NCBI RefSeq assembly: GCF_003672135.1
Contig: NC_039515.1
Coordinates: forward strand, 10,044,001 to 10,108,000
DNA length: 64,000 nt
Source of the DNA: Ooceraea biroi
Taxonomy: Eukaryota > Arthropoda > Insecta > Hymenoptera > Formicidae
Direction: 5' to 3'
Part shown: in pieces, positions 1 through 11,142 of the stretch
Numbering within the stretch: position 1 is the stretch's first letter
How the letters are laid out: every line of letters begins with the position of its first letter
Program-made: the position numbers and the translations under genes
Notes under the pieces: model-generated
Told to the model about the DNA's origin: nothing
Databases searched by the model: none
What the model saw: the letters and a program-made list of their open reading frames with translations, nothing else

Positions 1-151
1 TGATGTGATTATAGGTCTGTTCTTTTCAGCTGAACTGACTGCACTAATTTAGAGTTTATCTTTTTCTCTCCACGTTGGAAAGATCTATTATCCTCGACAA
101 ATTGAGGAAGAGAGGTAGTACAAGTTTGCATATTGAAGAAAAAGAACTTAC

Positions 152-1205
152 TTTCGTGTCTCAAGAAAGTCGTTTAAGAATGTCATCACATCATAAAATC
201 TAAAGTTCGATTTCTTTAGTACATTAGCTTTTGCTGCTGATCCACTGGGAATGTAGCTTTTGACCTTCTTGCGAGCTTTTGCGTAGTTATCTCGTAAGTA
301 TTTCCAGCGAGCCTTAGCTTTATCTGGACTAAGAGCTCCTAACAAATTTATTTCATAAGTAATTAATACAATATCTACATATGTATTCAGAAATGTAAAT
401 ACAGATATAGTCTTACCTCCTATAGTGTTTGAAACTTCTGCCCATAATGCATTTTTGCGTAAAGAACTTCTTTCAGAAGCAGGTAAAGTATAGTCGTAGA
501 GCCCTTTCCTTGCCTTAACTGCTCCAATCAAGAGCTCATCTATAACATCTTTACATACAGGACCTTCTGCAGTCTTTGTATTGCCTTAAACAAATGAGTA
601 CATTTAATTACACATTATAAAATATAATAAAATACATAAAATTATCCTATTCTAAAAAAGGCGTGTTAACTTCGTGAAGTTCTTTTTTATCGAATATTGA
701 GGCTTCTTTTCCGCGACGCTGATTGGTTCTCTCGCTTGGCTCGAACTTCGTGTTGCGAATGTCAAAATGTCATAGTGGCTGTCAGTGCGGTTATATTAAT
801 TTATTATTTCTTAGGAACGTGAAAACGGCAGCTGTCAATTCTGTCAAATTTGTATTGATGAAACACGATGAAATAAATAACACCTTTAATGCCTTTTTTA
901 GAATAGGATTTGTGTTATTTATTATATAATAAATAATAGATGAATATTATTATTCGAAAACATTACTAATATTGAAAAATAAAATAGCGCGCGTAGCGCG
1001 CGCCTGTGTTGTTAGTACAATAAAATATGCGTGAAGAATAAAGAATGCAGAAAAACATACATAGTGTCACAACATTATTCTCGTCCACATAAATCCGATC
1101 TTCACCTTCCACATAATGCTTGAAGCATTCATGCTCAAGGAAATTTGTGGTAAAGCAAAAAAGCCACCCGCAATATCCACACTTGTGCTGCAAAGGTCCA
1201 AGCAT
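152..1205 (-). CDS. C2H2 finger plus MADF-domain protein, 5' part (3 exons, runs off left edge)
   Basis: Three minus-strand exons join with matching phases: 1061-1205 (ATG at 1205, donor GTATGT), 417-584 (donor GTAAGA) and 152-338 (donor GTAAGT, so the gene continues left of the window). Exon 1 encodes one C2H2-like finger, CX2CX12HX4H, starting at CGYCGW. Exons 2 and 3 encode a MADF (Myb/SANT-like) DNA-binding domain with motifs DELLIGAVK, RKGLYD, LWAEVSNTIG and RWKYLRDNYAKARKK. MADF proteins are insect transcription regulators, and MADF or Myb-like proteins also accompany Harbinger-type transposons. The ORF seen without splicing hides a 78-bp intron (339-416). A repeat also found at 45 kb lies in the first intron. 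The domain call is firm; whether this is a host gene or a transposon gene is open. Confidence 0.72.
646..1013. repeat. Dispersed repeat, copy A (second copy at 45008-45272)
   Basis: This segment matches 45008-45272 in the same orientation at both ends: CCTATTCTAAAAAAGGCGTG at the left, and TATTCGAAAACATTA followed by the GCGCGCGCCTGTGTTG block at the right. Inside copy A an inverted pair, CCTATTCTAAAAAAGGC at about 646 and GCCTTTTTTAGAATAGG at about 892, outlines a MITE-like unit of about 263 bp. Copy A lies in intron 1 of the MADF gene; copy B lies just upstream of the DDE_4 transposase. Confidence 0.6.
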
Positions 1206-1847
1206 GCAATATGGATAAGTTAATGTTCTGTGTATCTAATGATAGTGTAAAGTGACCAGACGTCCGTCCCGGCTTATGTGGGATTTATGTTATTAATTTA
1301 TTTATTAATTTATAAAATTTGTTTTTTTATAACTCTATATTAATGAACACATAAAAAGATAGATCCAAGACATTTTAATAATGCACAATTAAATAAACTA
1401 AGAATATGGTGGCCTCAGGAAAGTGTTTTTTTTTTATTTTTATTTGAACACGTACCGCATTGCAAAATAAAATTGGTCATTTTATAACAGTGTATAATAT
1501 CTTGATGTTAGATCTGTTTGTGTTGTTTGTTTCCCAAAAATTCATGCACTTAAAGTGAGAAAAATAATAAGTTGAGAACATATAAATTAATTTGAGAAAA
1601 AAATTTCAGAAAGAGAAAGCAAAGATTCTACATGCAAAAACAATACGACAGACCTATTAATATACAGCTATAACCTTAATATTTTGTATTGACAAAATCG
1701 TAAGCACGTGGATTGAATATAATAGAACGCTATAGCTGATATAATAAATTCTATATAACGATAATTATTAACTTACCCTGATTTGATTTTTATTCATGAT
1801 TTGTTTAAACTTTTTGTGTACAATACACAATATCCTTTTTGTAACAT
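1206..1847. other. AT-rich intergenic stretch
   Basis: Short ORFs only, with no domain, no tRNA shape and no clear repeat. It may hold the promoter and 5' UTR of the MADF gene, but I see no convincing core promoter. Confidence 0.4.
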
Positions 1848-2834
1848 ACAGGGTATGCAGACCTACCGTATAAGCCGTGAATGGTAGATTCCTGAGTTCA
1901 TTTGGAGTCGAAAATTCTAATGCCAAAATGTCGAGGCTGCTATAGTTTTTAAACGAGAAAGGTTTAAGTTTACCAATAAGCATGTCAAAATTGCGCGCGC
2001 TCAGGGACATCACATATCAAAAGGGCCCTTCCACATCACTTCACTCAATAGAAACATGTTAATGTGTTCGAGTGTTAACTCGAAATTATTATTCACTTTA
2101 TTTCTTTGTACACTGTTGACAAGACCGACGAATATCAGGATGATAATAATTTCTAAATTGTCATACGGAAATGCGATGCGCGTCGAACTTTCAAAGCATT
2201 CGTGCGAAGCGTGCAACGAATAAATGATGTTTTTTCTGTGATAAGAGAAAATCTATACGATCGGTATGAAGTTTTCTGCATGGTTTTCTGCATGAAATGT
2301 CGCTAAAGAAAAAATTTATAAGAAAAGAAAATATTAACATATTTAGCAAGATTTTTTATTAATTTATTAATTTATTTAAAGGAACAAGTATCGTGCTGCG
2401 CTCCAGTCCAGAAAGATCAATTACAATGTGATTCTCATCACAGAAGAAACGTCATTTATTCGTTGCACGCTTCGCACGAATGCTTTGTTCGACAAGCATC
2501 GCGTTTCCGTATGACAATTTAAAAACTATTATCATCCTGATATTCGTCGGTCTTGTCAACAGTGTACAAAGAAATAAAGTGAATAATAATTTCGAGTTAA
2601 CACTCGAACACATTAACATGTTCTATCGAGTTGAGTGAAGTGATGTGGAAGGGCCCTTTTGATATACGATGTCCCTGAGCGCGCGAAATTTTGACAAGCT
2701 TATTGGTAAACTTTAAACCTTTCCCGTTTAAAAACTATAGCACCCTCGACAATTTGGCATTAGAATTTTCGTCTCGAAATGAACTCAGGAATCTACCATT
2801 CACGTCTTATACGATAGGTCTGGGACACCCTGTA
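1848..2834. repeat. Fold-back element with ~400-bp inverted arms
   Basis: The left arm (about 1848-2240) is repeated as reverse complement at about 2440-2834, around a spacer of roughly 200 bp. Shared blocks include CATTCGTGCGAAGCGTGCAA, GACCGACGAATATCAGGATG and AAAAGGGCCCTTCCACATCA. The ends read TACAGGGTATGCAGACCT and AGGTCTGGGACACCCTGTA, which resembles the CAGGGTG-type termini of the mariner-like elements at 19423 and 27487. No transposase remains, so this is a non-autonomous element. Differences between the arms show it is not recent. Confidence 0.8.
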
Positions 2835-3059
2835 TAATAACACGCACGAACTGACACGAACACGCACTAATACACATACATCGGCGTATCTTCCGCAAGA
2901 AATTGGATTCGGCGTAACGATAATAGCGTAAAGAGCGTAAAATAACTACGCGAAGCTGATGTCCAAATGAAATGATGTGATTGGTCTGCGCAAGTTACGC
3001 TTACGCAAGTTACGCTCCGTGGGGAAGCATCCTAAAGCTTATCCAGTCGGCTCTAGAAA

Positions 3060-3400
3060 CAAGATCGAATACTTTTTTTTTAACTTTATCGTAAGTAGTT
3101 GGCATCAAAGATGTCCTAAAGAATTTTTCTGATTTTTTCAGTATCGTGACGGGCTATTTGGGTCAGTAATATTCTGCCTTAGAAATGCAGTACTTTCAAC
3201 AATATTATACGGTAACATATCGACAATTATAAGATCCATTATACTTTTATTATTACGTAATGAAATAGGATGATCATCGGGTCATACTGCTGCTATCTTT
3301 CGTTCCATTATGTGTTGCAAAGTTGGCTACATCATAATATTTTCATTTTCACTTTTGACTCTTTCGTGAGGCGTTTTCATATTTTCGACTTTTCTGACCT
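3060..3400 (-). pseudogene. hAT-family transposase relic
   Basis: The minus strand from about 3390 down to 3060 translates, with stops, into text that reads like the middle of ZBED-type hAT transposases: LQHIMERKIAAV, then DLIIVDMLPYNIVESTAFL, then DPNSPSRY. The segment resembles the usual bridge between the BED finger and the catalytic domain. At least three stops interrupt it and no start, finger or C-terminal dimerisation part is present nearby. The family call rests on pattern memory of the VESTAFL/DP..PSR motif and is tentative. Confidence 0.45.
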
Positions 3401-3414
3401 TAATCATACGTAAA

Positions 3415-3761
3415 TACACTGCCAGCCAAAAGTTTAGATACATCGACATATATGTATTTTATATTGTCTTAACGAGGAACCCAACCGCTTCAAAAGGGAT
3501 TTTTTAGTAATGAATCAGTGAACTCATTAATAATAATATCTATCAAAAGTTTCGCGGCCTGTAACAAAAAATTTCAAAGAATTATCACATGAGTTTTCTA
3601 ATCTATGTAGATTACTTTCTATGATCGAGACATTAAGTTGCATACTTCAGGTAACTCAACTTTTCTATTATTATCTTATCTTGTAATACATTGTACATGG
3701 TTTCTGTGAGTTTCAATAAATAGTACATATTGATTTAATGAGAAATACATCTTATCATCAT
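3415..3761 (+). mobile_element. Left end of a Tc1-like element, split by the LTR retrotransposon
   Basis: TA at 3415-3416 is followed by CACTGCCAGCCAAAAGTTT, a typical Tc1 terminal repeat start. About 345 bp of non-coding sequence follows until the LTR element at 3762. The matching transposase N-terminus resumes at 8267, after the LTR element. No right terminal repeat was found. Confidence 0.6.
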
Positions 3762-3965
3762 TGTTATGCAAAGTTTTAGTTTGGTTTCCGTTTATAACAA
3801 GGCGGGTTCGATAGGTTTTTGTTTGGTTAGCGCTAGTGCGAGGGCAGTTAGTCGCGCGGCATCCTTGCGAGTAGACGTTTGTAACCTGCATATAGAGCAA
3901 AGTAAAACTCTGTAAAAGTATACGGTGTGTTTCTTTTCCTTGCCACCCACCCACATAACATAACA
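3762..3965 (+). repeat. 5' LTR (204 bp)
   Basis: Nearly identical to 8010-8209 and ends in the same ACATAACA. It carries one extra CCAC in a short CCAC repeat near its 3' end. The next base begins the TGG of the primer-binding site. Confidence 0.92.
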
Positions 3966-3983
3966 TGGTGGCAGCGGTAAAAA
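3966..3983 (+). promoter_or_regulatory. Putative tRNA primer-binding site
   Basis: TGGTGGCAGCGGTAAAAA lies immediately after the 5' LTR and begins with the TGG that pairs with a tRNA CCA end. I could not assign the tRNA. Confidence 0.6.
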
Positions 3984-4054
3984 TTGGCTCAGTTACGGTA
4001 TTGTGACTCGTGTATATCGTACGATCGTGTGCAGTCGTGACACGCCGGGACAAG

Positions 4055-5760
4055 ATGGCCAACACTACGCACATTCCTTTGCCAGAACGATTCCCGTTCG
4101 ACAATCCAATGTATTGGGACATTTACCAATCTACGTTTGAGAGATATTGTACGGTGGCGAATTTGAGAGGGGAAAAGGTTAAAGTAGACTGTTTGCTGTA
4201 TGCAATGGGCCCGAGAGCAGAAGAAATTTTTAATTTGTTTACGTGGGACACGGAAGCTAGCAAAACGGTGTATGCGGAAGTGATCAGCAAATTTACGAAT
4301 TATTTTAATGGAAGAAGAAACATTATTTATCAACGGGCGCTGTTTAATCGCCGTGCACAGAAAGACGGTGAATCTATGGACGATTTCATCACGGATTTGC
4401 ATAAATTGGCCAAATATTGCAATTACGGAAGTTCGTAAGAAGAAATGATCCGCGATAAGCTCGTGGTCGATGTTCGTGATACGCAGTTATCGGAAAGGAT
4501 GCAGTTACAAGATAATTTAGATTATGGGAAAGCCACAGAAATGGCGCGAAGCTATGAGACGGTCCTGCGGCAGAACAAGGAGATTCATCAAAGCGCGACA
4601 TCTACCGTCGGCGCAACTAACCTTGTACAAGTCAAAGGCAAGAAGTATCCGCAAGGGAAGACTGGTAACACATCTTGGAAATGTTACTTCTGTGGCGGTA
4701 CTAAACAACATAAGAAGGACTCGTGCCCCGCGCGCGGAACAAAGTGCAACAAGTGCAGCCAATTAGGACATTGGGAAAAAATGTGCAAGAAAGGACCGAA
4801 AAAGGAAGAGTCGAAGAACGTGCAATCGAACGCGAAAGTTAATGCGGTGGTCGAAAATGCGAAAAATTATTTTGTCGGCTCGGTAAACAAAGACTGTGGC
4901 AATATTCAGTGGGAAGAAATTATCAAAATCGGAAGTGTACCGGTGACGTTTAGACTTGACAGCGGAGCGGACGTGACCATTATTGGCTGGTCAACATGGG
5001 ACAAATGTTTACGTTCACAAGATTATGAATTGGTGCCCGCGGATAAAAAATTAATCGGCCCGGCCGGACATTTGTCAGAAACGGACGGAATGTTTAAAGC
5101 ACGGTTAAAGTTTACAAATAAAACCGTTTATCGGTATATTTACGTGGTTCGTGAAATAAATCAGTGTTTGCTCGGGCGTGAAGAATGCGTTCTTTTGAAG
5201 TTAATCGCCCGATGTAATCAGGTTGTCGTGAATCCTTTTCAAGAATTCCAGCCGTTGTTTAGTGGATTAGGGCTTTTGGCGGAACCGTATGAGATCAAGC
5301 TCAGACCGGAGGCTAAATCCTATTGTTTACATCAACCTCGTCGTGTGCCGTTGCCGTTAATGTCAAAATTGAAGCAAAAACTGGATGAAATGCTCAAGAT
5401 GAAGGTGATTAAACCGGTCGATCAATCAACCGACTGGTGTAGTGGCTTGGTAATAGTTAACAAGCGTGAATCTGAAGACATTCGTTTGTGTGTCGATTTG
5501 ACGTTTTTGAATTTGGCTGTGGCTCGAGAAAATCATCCGATGCCCGTGGTGGAGCACACGTTAGGACAGATGTCAGGAGCCCAGTATTTTTCCAAACTGG
5601 ATTGCGTTAGCGGATTTTGGCAGATGCCGTTATCTGAAGCATCTCAATTATTGACTACGTTTATTACTCCGTTTGGAAGATTTTGTTTTTTACGTTTACC
5701 GTTTAGAATATCATCAGCGCCGGAGCATTACCAAAAACGGATTTCAAGAATTTTGGAAGG
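4055..5760 (+). pseudogene. gag and first part of pol (capsid, zinc knuckles, protease, N-terminal RT)
   Basis: Translation from ATG 4055 gives a gag-like protein without a recognisable fold, interrupted after 127 codons by TAA at 4436-4438; the same frame then continues from 4439. It has two Cys-rich knuckles (about 4682-4795, starting CYFCGG and CNKCSQLGHW). An aspartic protease motif RLDSGADVTI sits near 4953, and a reverse transcriptase start follows (RLCVDLTFLN, DCVSGFWQMPL). The frame is lost at about 5759-5761, and pol resumes in another frame at 5770. Both breaks look like simple decay rather than programmed recoding: the stop falls in mid gag, and no slippery site is evident at the second break. 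Confidence 0.88.
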
Positions 5761-5769
5761 CTCAAGGGC

Positions 5770-7980
5770 GTGACCAATTACACGAATGACATTTTGATTT
5801 GGGGAGCAACCCGGGAGGAACATAATATTCGTCTTCGGCAGGTACTTACAAGACTGCAAGAAAATAACGTCACTTTGAACAGAGCAAAGTGCGTTTTCGG
5901 TGTTCAAGAAGTTAAATTTTTAGGACATATAGTCAGTGCTAATGGCATTTCAGTTGATCCAGGTAAAATCAATGCTATTAGTAAATTAAAACCGCCTACA
6001 AATGTATCGGAAGTCAGATCATTTATTGGAATGGTGCAATATTTAAGTAAATTTGTACCAAAACTTTGTGACTTACTCGCTTCTTTTTATACATTATTGA
6101 AAAAAGGTTCGGAGTTTCAATGGCAAAAGTGTCATGACCAGGCATTTTCGAAGATATGTCGACAATTAACATCAGCACCTTGTCTTGCTATTTTTGATCC
6201 ATCACGTCCAATTATGGTGACAACAGATTCTTCTTCCTACGGCCTTGGTGCAGTTTTACGGATTCAAGAAGCGAGTGGTAGCTGGAGACCGATGGCATAT
6301 GTGTCCAGAACTTTGAGCAATACGGAACGGCGTTATGCTCAAATTGAAAAAGAGGCTTTAGCGTTGACCTGGGCGTGTGAAAGATTTCACGACTTTATTT
6401 ATGGACTTCGCTTTCAATTGGAAACTGATCATAAGCCGCTGGTTCCTTTACTTCAAGCAAAAAATTTAGATGAACTTAGTCCTCGTCTTCAACGTTTACG
6501 AATGCGATTGATGCATTATGATTTTGAAGTTTTCCATTCACCGGGAAAGAACATTGTAGCAGCTGATTATTTGAGTCGAGTTCCACTGCAAGAGGATCTT
6601 CCAACGTCGGATTTAGCAGAAGAAGTTGAAGCCCATGTATGTACAGTGGTACAACATTGTGGTTTGTCTGACTTTACTATGGCAAAACTAGTAGTCAGTC
6701 AACAAAATGATGAAGAGTGTAAAATATTACAAAAACTTATCCTCAATGGTTGGAACAACAAGCAGAAACTGGAGGCCGATATGAAACCCTATTTTTCATA
6801 TTACGATAAATTGTCGGTGAACGAAGGAGTTATTATGTTTGGACCTAGAGTGTTGATGCCTAAGGAGCAACGAAAGGAAGCGTTGGAAGCGCTTCATCTT
6901 GGACATCAAGGTATCATTAAATGCCGGAATCGTGCCAACTCAAGCTTGTGGTGGCCGGGCATTTCTAGAGACATTAAGCAAAAAATAAAACAGTGTCGTG
7001 TTTGTGCCGAACATAGACCGAATCGCCCGGAGCCATTGTTGCCTTCAAAATTTCCTGACTACCCATGGGAAGTTGTTGCCATGGATTTGTTTAAATTTAA
7101 AGACAATTGGTATTTGTTAGTTACCGATTATTATTCTCGATATCCGGAACTTTATAAAGTACGTAATATGACTGCTAGTGTCATTATACAATGTTTGACT
7201 GATTGTTTTGCGAGACACGGTATTCTATTTATAGTTCGTAGCGACAATGGGCCACAGTTTGACCCTTTGAAAACTCGCGAATTTATTAATTTTACGAATA
7301 AATTTAATTTTACACATATCACTTCATCTCCTCATTATCCAAAGAGTAACGGTTTTATTGAGGTTATGGTAAAGACAATGAAATTAAGTCTTGAGAAAAC
7401 TGGTGATATGCATTTATTTTTTATGGAATATCGATTGACACCATTGGAATGTGGTTTTACCCCCAGCGAACTTTTGATGGGACGAAAAATACGTTCATTA
7501 TTACCAATTCATCCCGATAATTTAACACCTGTTTTAATTGATCGAAAGGTATTGTTACATCGTGAAAATGTTCGAATTCAACGGCAGAAAACTAATCATG
7601 ATGAAAAACATTATACGAAAGAGTCTATTGCGTTGAAAGAAGGGGACGAGGTTTGGATTAAGGATGTTAGAATGTGGGGAGTAGTGAAAGCAAAATGTAA
7701 AGAACCACGTTCCTTTGTAATTAATTGCGCTAAAGGTGATTATCGTCGTACCCGATCACAACTAGTTAAGTTGTTACCGTGCGAGGATAAGGAGCCAGGT
7801 GATGATAGTTGTTCGGAAAGGAGTCCGTCCAGGAAGTCGCCCGTGACGACGGAAGCAGAGGAAACGGTGGACGACGCGCAGCCAACAGGAAACAGCGTCA
7901 CACAGGGCATAACTCCCCGTCGAGGAACGCGTTTACGAAAGCCGCCTGATTATTATCATTTTGATTCGAGATTTCATTAA
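5770..7980 (+). pseudogene. pol remainder: RT C-terminus, RNase H, integrase
   Basis: Continues the polyprotein after the frame break. The RT active site, normally [FY]XDD, reads YTND here, so the first of the paired aspartates is Asn. RNase H motifs are TTDSSSYGLGAVL, EKEALALTWACERF and ETDHKPL. Integrase has an HHCC finger (LHLGHQG to CRVC, about 6893-7000) and catalytic Asp/Asp/Glu in AMDLFKF, VRSDNGPQF and SNGFIEVMVK. The C-terminal 150 residues hold a basic, GPF/chromo-less tail. The overall pattern is that of the Ty3/gypsy group often labelled K02A2.6-like in insect annotations. The frame is open for 736 codons, but with the altered RT site it cannot be functional alone. Confidence 0.9.
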
Positions 7981-7995
7981 ATGTTATTTTTATTT

Positions 7996-8009
7996 TAAAG
8001 AAAGGGGAA
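7996..8009 (+). promoter_or_regulatory. Polypurine tract of the LTR element
   Basis: AAAGAAAGGGGAA directly precedes the TG of the 3' LTR, the expected place for plus-strand priming. Confidence 0.75.
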
Positions 8010-8209
8010 TGTTATGTAAAGGTTTAGTTTGGTTTCCGTTTATAACAAGGCGGGTTCGATAGGTTTTTGTTTGGTTAGCGCTAGCGCGAGGGCAGTTAGT
8101 CGCGCGGCATCCTTGCGAGCAAACGTTTGTAACCTCCATATAGAGCAAAGTAAAACTTTGTAAAAGTATACGGTGTGTTCCTTTTCCTTGCCACCCACAT
8201 AACATAACA
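8010..8209 (+). repeat. 3' LTR (200 bp)
   Basis: Matches the 5' LTR except for about eight substitutions and a CCAC deletion. It is followed at 8210-8214 by the ATCAT target duplication. Confidence 0.92.
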
Positions 8210-8266
8210 ATCATCACTCGGAACGCTTTAAAGCTTTAGTAAATAATCGTGTTCCAAACAGACAAC

Positions 8267-8438
8267 ATGGGAAAACGTAAGGAAATTATCATCGAAAAAC
8301 GAAGTGCTATAATCACTTTATACAACGAAGGCTATTCTTACCGCGAAATAGCAAAAAAATGAAAGTCTCGCTGAAAGGAGTCCAAGTGACTATTGAGCGA
8401 TTCAGAAACACTGCCCTGCTTAAAAAGAACGATAGAAT
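8267..8438 (+). pseudogene. Tc1-like transposase, N-terminal fragment
   Basis: ATG 8267 opens a helix-turn-helix region of the Tc1/IS630 class: EKRSAIITLYNEGYSYREIA, followed after a one-base loss in an A run (near 8360) by SLKGVQVTIERFRNTALLKK. It stops being recognisable at about 8438 where the tandem array begins. It lies 57 bp right of the LTR element, and together with the terminal repeat at 3417 it marks one Tc1 copy split by the retrotransposon. Confidence 0.75.
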
Positions 8439-8445
8439 CAGATAG

Positions 8446-9470
8446 AAAAAATCTATCTGATTGAATCGTGTTTTTGGTTCGTTTTCAGATTACGTATCTG
8501 AAATATTTGATAGGTTTTCTATAATTCTTTATCGTTTATATAGTATTGCTTAGATATAGTTTTTAATCGACTTCTATTGGATCGTGCTTTATCAAAAATC
8601 TATCTGATTGAATCGTGTTTTTGGTTCGTAACTTTCAGATTACTTATCTGAAATATTTGATAGGTTTTCTATAGTTCTCTATCGTTTATATAGTATTGCT
8701 TAGATATAGTTTTAATCGACTTCTATCGGATCGTGCTTTATCAAAATTAATAATATTTTATCGTCTATTTAATCGTCAATTTCAGATTGTTTATCTAAAC
8801 TAGTTGATGGATTTTCTATAGTTCTCTATCGTTTTTATCATATAGTTTAGATATTGTTTTTAATCACTTTCTATCTGATTGTGCTTTATTAAAAGTAATA
8901 ATATTCTATCGTCTATTTAAATCGTAAATTTCAGATTGTTTATCTAAAATAGTTGATAGATTTTCTATAGTTCTCTATCGATTTTATCATATAGCTTAGA
9001 TATCGTTTTTAATCAATTTCTATCTGATTGTGCTTTATCAAAATTAATAATATTCTATCGTCTATTTAAATCGTAAATTTCATATTAGTTATCTAAAATA
9101 TATGATAAGTTTTCTATCTTCTTTTATCGTTTTGTCATAGCTTAGATATCGTTATTAATCACTTTCTATTGGTCATGCTTTATCAACATTTATAATATTC
9201 TATCATGTCTTTTTATCGTAAATTTCAGATTACTTATCTGAAAAATATGATAAATTTTATTTCCTCTTATCGTTTTGTCATAGCTTAGATATCGTTATTA
9301 ATTACTTTCTATCGGTTGTGTTTTATTAAAATGTATAATATTCTATCGTCTTTTAATCGTAAGTTTCATATTCATTATCTAAAATATATGATAAGATTTC
9401 TATCTTCTTTTATCGTTTTGTCATAGCTTAGATATTGTTTTTAATCAATTTCTATGGGTTGTGTCGTATC
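8446..9470. repeat. Tandem array, seven monomers of 143-149 bp
   Basis: Monomer ends marked by TGCTTTATC or its variants fall at 8593, 8742, 8890, 9039, 9184, 9327 and 9470, giving steps of 149, 148, 149, 145, 143 and 143. Each unit repeats AGATTNNTTATCTGAAA, TTTTCTATAGTTCTCTATCG and TTAATC.ACTTCTAT. Monomers 1-2 are closest to each other; later ones diverge. The array contains many TATCG/GATA words. It is probably the inner part of the fold-back element to its right. Confidence 0.85.
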
Positions 9471-9502
9471 AAAATTAATATTTTATTAAAAACAATATCT
9501 AA

Positions 9503-9985
9503 GCTAGGATAAGAGATACAGTTATTGATAGGGATACAGTTATTGACACATTAACTCTTTTAACTTAAATTTCTCGTGACATGCACGTACGCAAAGTTTA
9601 TATGCTCGTACAAAGTACCTTTTCGCCAACAGATTTACTGAGTAATTTTAGATTTCTGTCAGTGCGTTTCGAAGCAGGCAGGAAAAACATGCACTGATCT
9701 ATTCGGAGCATCGCCAGGAATGGGTCAGTGATTGTTTTTGCTATCCGCTTCAAAACGCAATGACAGAAATCTAAGACAACTCAGTAAATTTATTGGTGAA
9801 AAAGTACTTTTGTACGAGCATATGAACGTTTCACACGAGAGCCGTGCATGTGTCGAGAAATTTCAATTAAAAAAATTAATGTGTCAATAACTATATCCGT
9901 GTCAATGATTGTACCCTATCTCTTACCCTATCTAGAAACTATAGAACTATAGAAAATCTATCAAATATTTCAGATAAGTAATCAT
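9503..9985. repeat. Fold-back element ending in an inverted partial monomer
   Basis: CTAGGATAAGAGATACAG at 9503 and its inverse at 9915-9934 bound a palindromic unit; inner blocks TTACTGAGT..TTAGATTTCTGTC and TTTCGAAGC are also mirrored. Directly right, 9935-9985 is the reverse complement of the tandem monomer (CTATAGAAAATCTATCAAAT, TTTCAGATAAGTAATC). So array, hairpin and inverted monomer form one mirrored structure. Confidence 0.75.
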
Positions 9986-10325
9986 ATTTTTATTTCACAA
10001 ATTTTTCATAAGTGTATAGTGCGCATCTGTTAATTGTTAGGGTATATAAAATAGACGAGTAAAAGTGAATGTATGTGTGCGTGTGTGTGTATGTGTGAAA
10101 GAAATTTGAGAGGTTTTTTCAGAACTTTTACATTATTATATTAAATTGCCTTACCAATACAATTTTCACATGAAAAATAAACATTTCCACCAGTTTTCTT
10201 TTTATAACAAACTGAATAATTTTTCTTTGTAACAACTTCTTCGTAACAAAAGGGTTCTCCCGTTAATAAAGATTATTATTATTATAATGAACCATAAACA
10301 AAAATAGAATTAATAAACTTCATTA
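9986..10325. other. Gene-free stretch with a short TG-rich tract
   Basis: A (GT)n-like tract lies at about 10070-10100. Otherwise AT-rich with no ORF of note. Confidence 0.4.
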
Positions 10326-10483
10326 ATTTAAAGCAGAGCTGGAATAAAAAAAATGTTAATAATAAAAAAGATGTTAAACATGTTAGTGAATGTTATGTAT
10401 GCGCACTGCTAAAGACAAATGTAATTCAATAAAGTTATTAATTACATTTTATAGAATAAAAATTCCAGCTCTGCTCCTTTAAG
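10326..10483. repeat. Short MITE
   Basis: GCAGAGCTGGAAT at 10333 and ATTCCAGCTCTGC at 10462 are exact inverted ends, flanked by TTTA on both sides. About 155 bp with no coding content. Confidence 0.65.
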
Positions 10484-10630
10484 AAAATAATAATCAATTT
10501 ATTTTATCTTATAAAACTACAACTTTGGTAAGAAGCTTTGGTAGCTGTTCTAAATTTATAAAGACTAAAATAAATATCTGAGATGCTTACAATTTTGCAT
10601 CTGTTAATCGCATCTGTGCCGCCACCACAG

Positions 10631-11108
10631 ATAAAGAATACCAGGAAGGAGCATGAAGAAAAAAATCCTGGAGATGTGACATAATGAAACTAAATCAATT
10701 TTGATTATTGATTCGGTGAATGTGACTACGTTTACATGGCCCAATTTACGCCGAAGTTATTACATTCTATGTTATAACAACTGACGTTAAATCCCGTGTA
10801 AACGGTGCTTTATGCCGGAGTTATTACACCGGTGTAAAGCACTGTTTACACGGCATTTAACGTCAGTCATTATAACATCAATGTTATAACTTCGGTGTAA
10901 ATCTGGCCGCGTAAACGTAGTCTATATTCCGCATATTATAGATACGTTACGTATCCAATAGATTTCAGTGTTGGCAGTGACTCCTGGAACACAGCTAAAC
11001 GTAACGTCACTTCCGAAATGTCACTTATACGTTACAAAACTAAACCAAAATGCGACTTTCGCTTGCCCGCCATATATCGCGAAGTTGCTCCTTCCTGGTA
11101 TTCTTTAT
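10631..11108. repeat. Inverted-end unit holding a 199-bp palindrome
   Basis: A 23-bp exact inverted pair (ATAAAGAATACCAGGAAGGA..) lies at 10631-10653 and 11086-11108. Inside it, 10724-10922 is a near-perfect palindrome running from GACTACGTTTACATGG to its inverse, with the centre at TGCCGGAGTTATTACACCGG. Both look like nested non-autonomous DNA elements. The palindrome mentions no gene. The unit sits just downstream of the BEN gene stop. Confidence 0.75.
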
Positions 11109-11142
11109 TCATTGACCGTCCATTTCCATAAAAATGATGGTG

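Larger units (their letters stand above)
3762..8209 (+). mobile_element. Ty3/gypsy-type LTR retrotransposon, full length but defective
   Basis: The element runs from TGTTATG to AACATAACA with LTRs at both ends and a 5-bp target duplication, ATCAT, at 3757-3761 and 8210-8214. It has a primer-binding-like TGGTGGCAGCGG directly after the 5' LTR and a purine tract before the 3' LTR. Internal order is gag, protease, reverse transcriptase, RNase H, integrase, with no env-like frame. The LTRs differ by about 8 substitutions and a 4-bp indel over 200 bp (about 96 percent identity), so it is fairly young. An in-frame stop, a frameshift and a changed catalytic residue make this copy inactive. It sits inside a Tc1 relic. 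Confidence 0.93.

Noticed and set aside
5758..5772. Programmed frameshift between the two pol frames
   Set aside because: It lies inside the reverse transcriptase, not between gag and pol, and no slippery heptamer is evident; decay is simpler.
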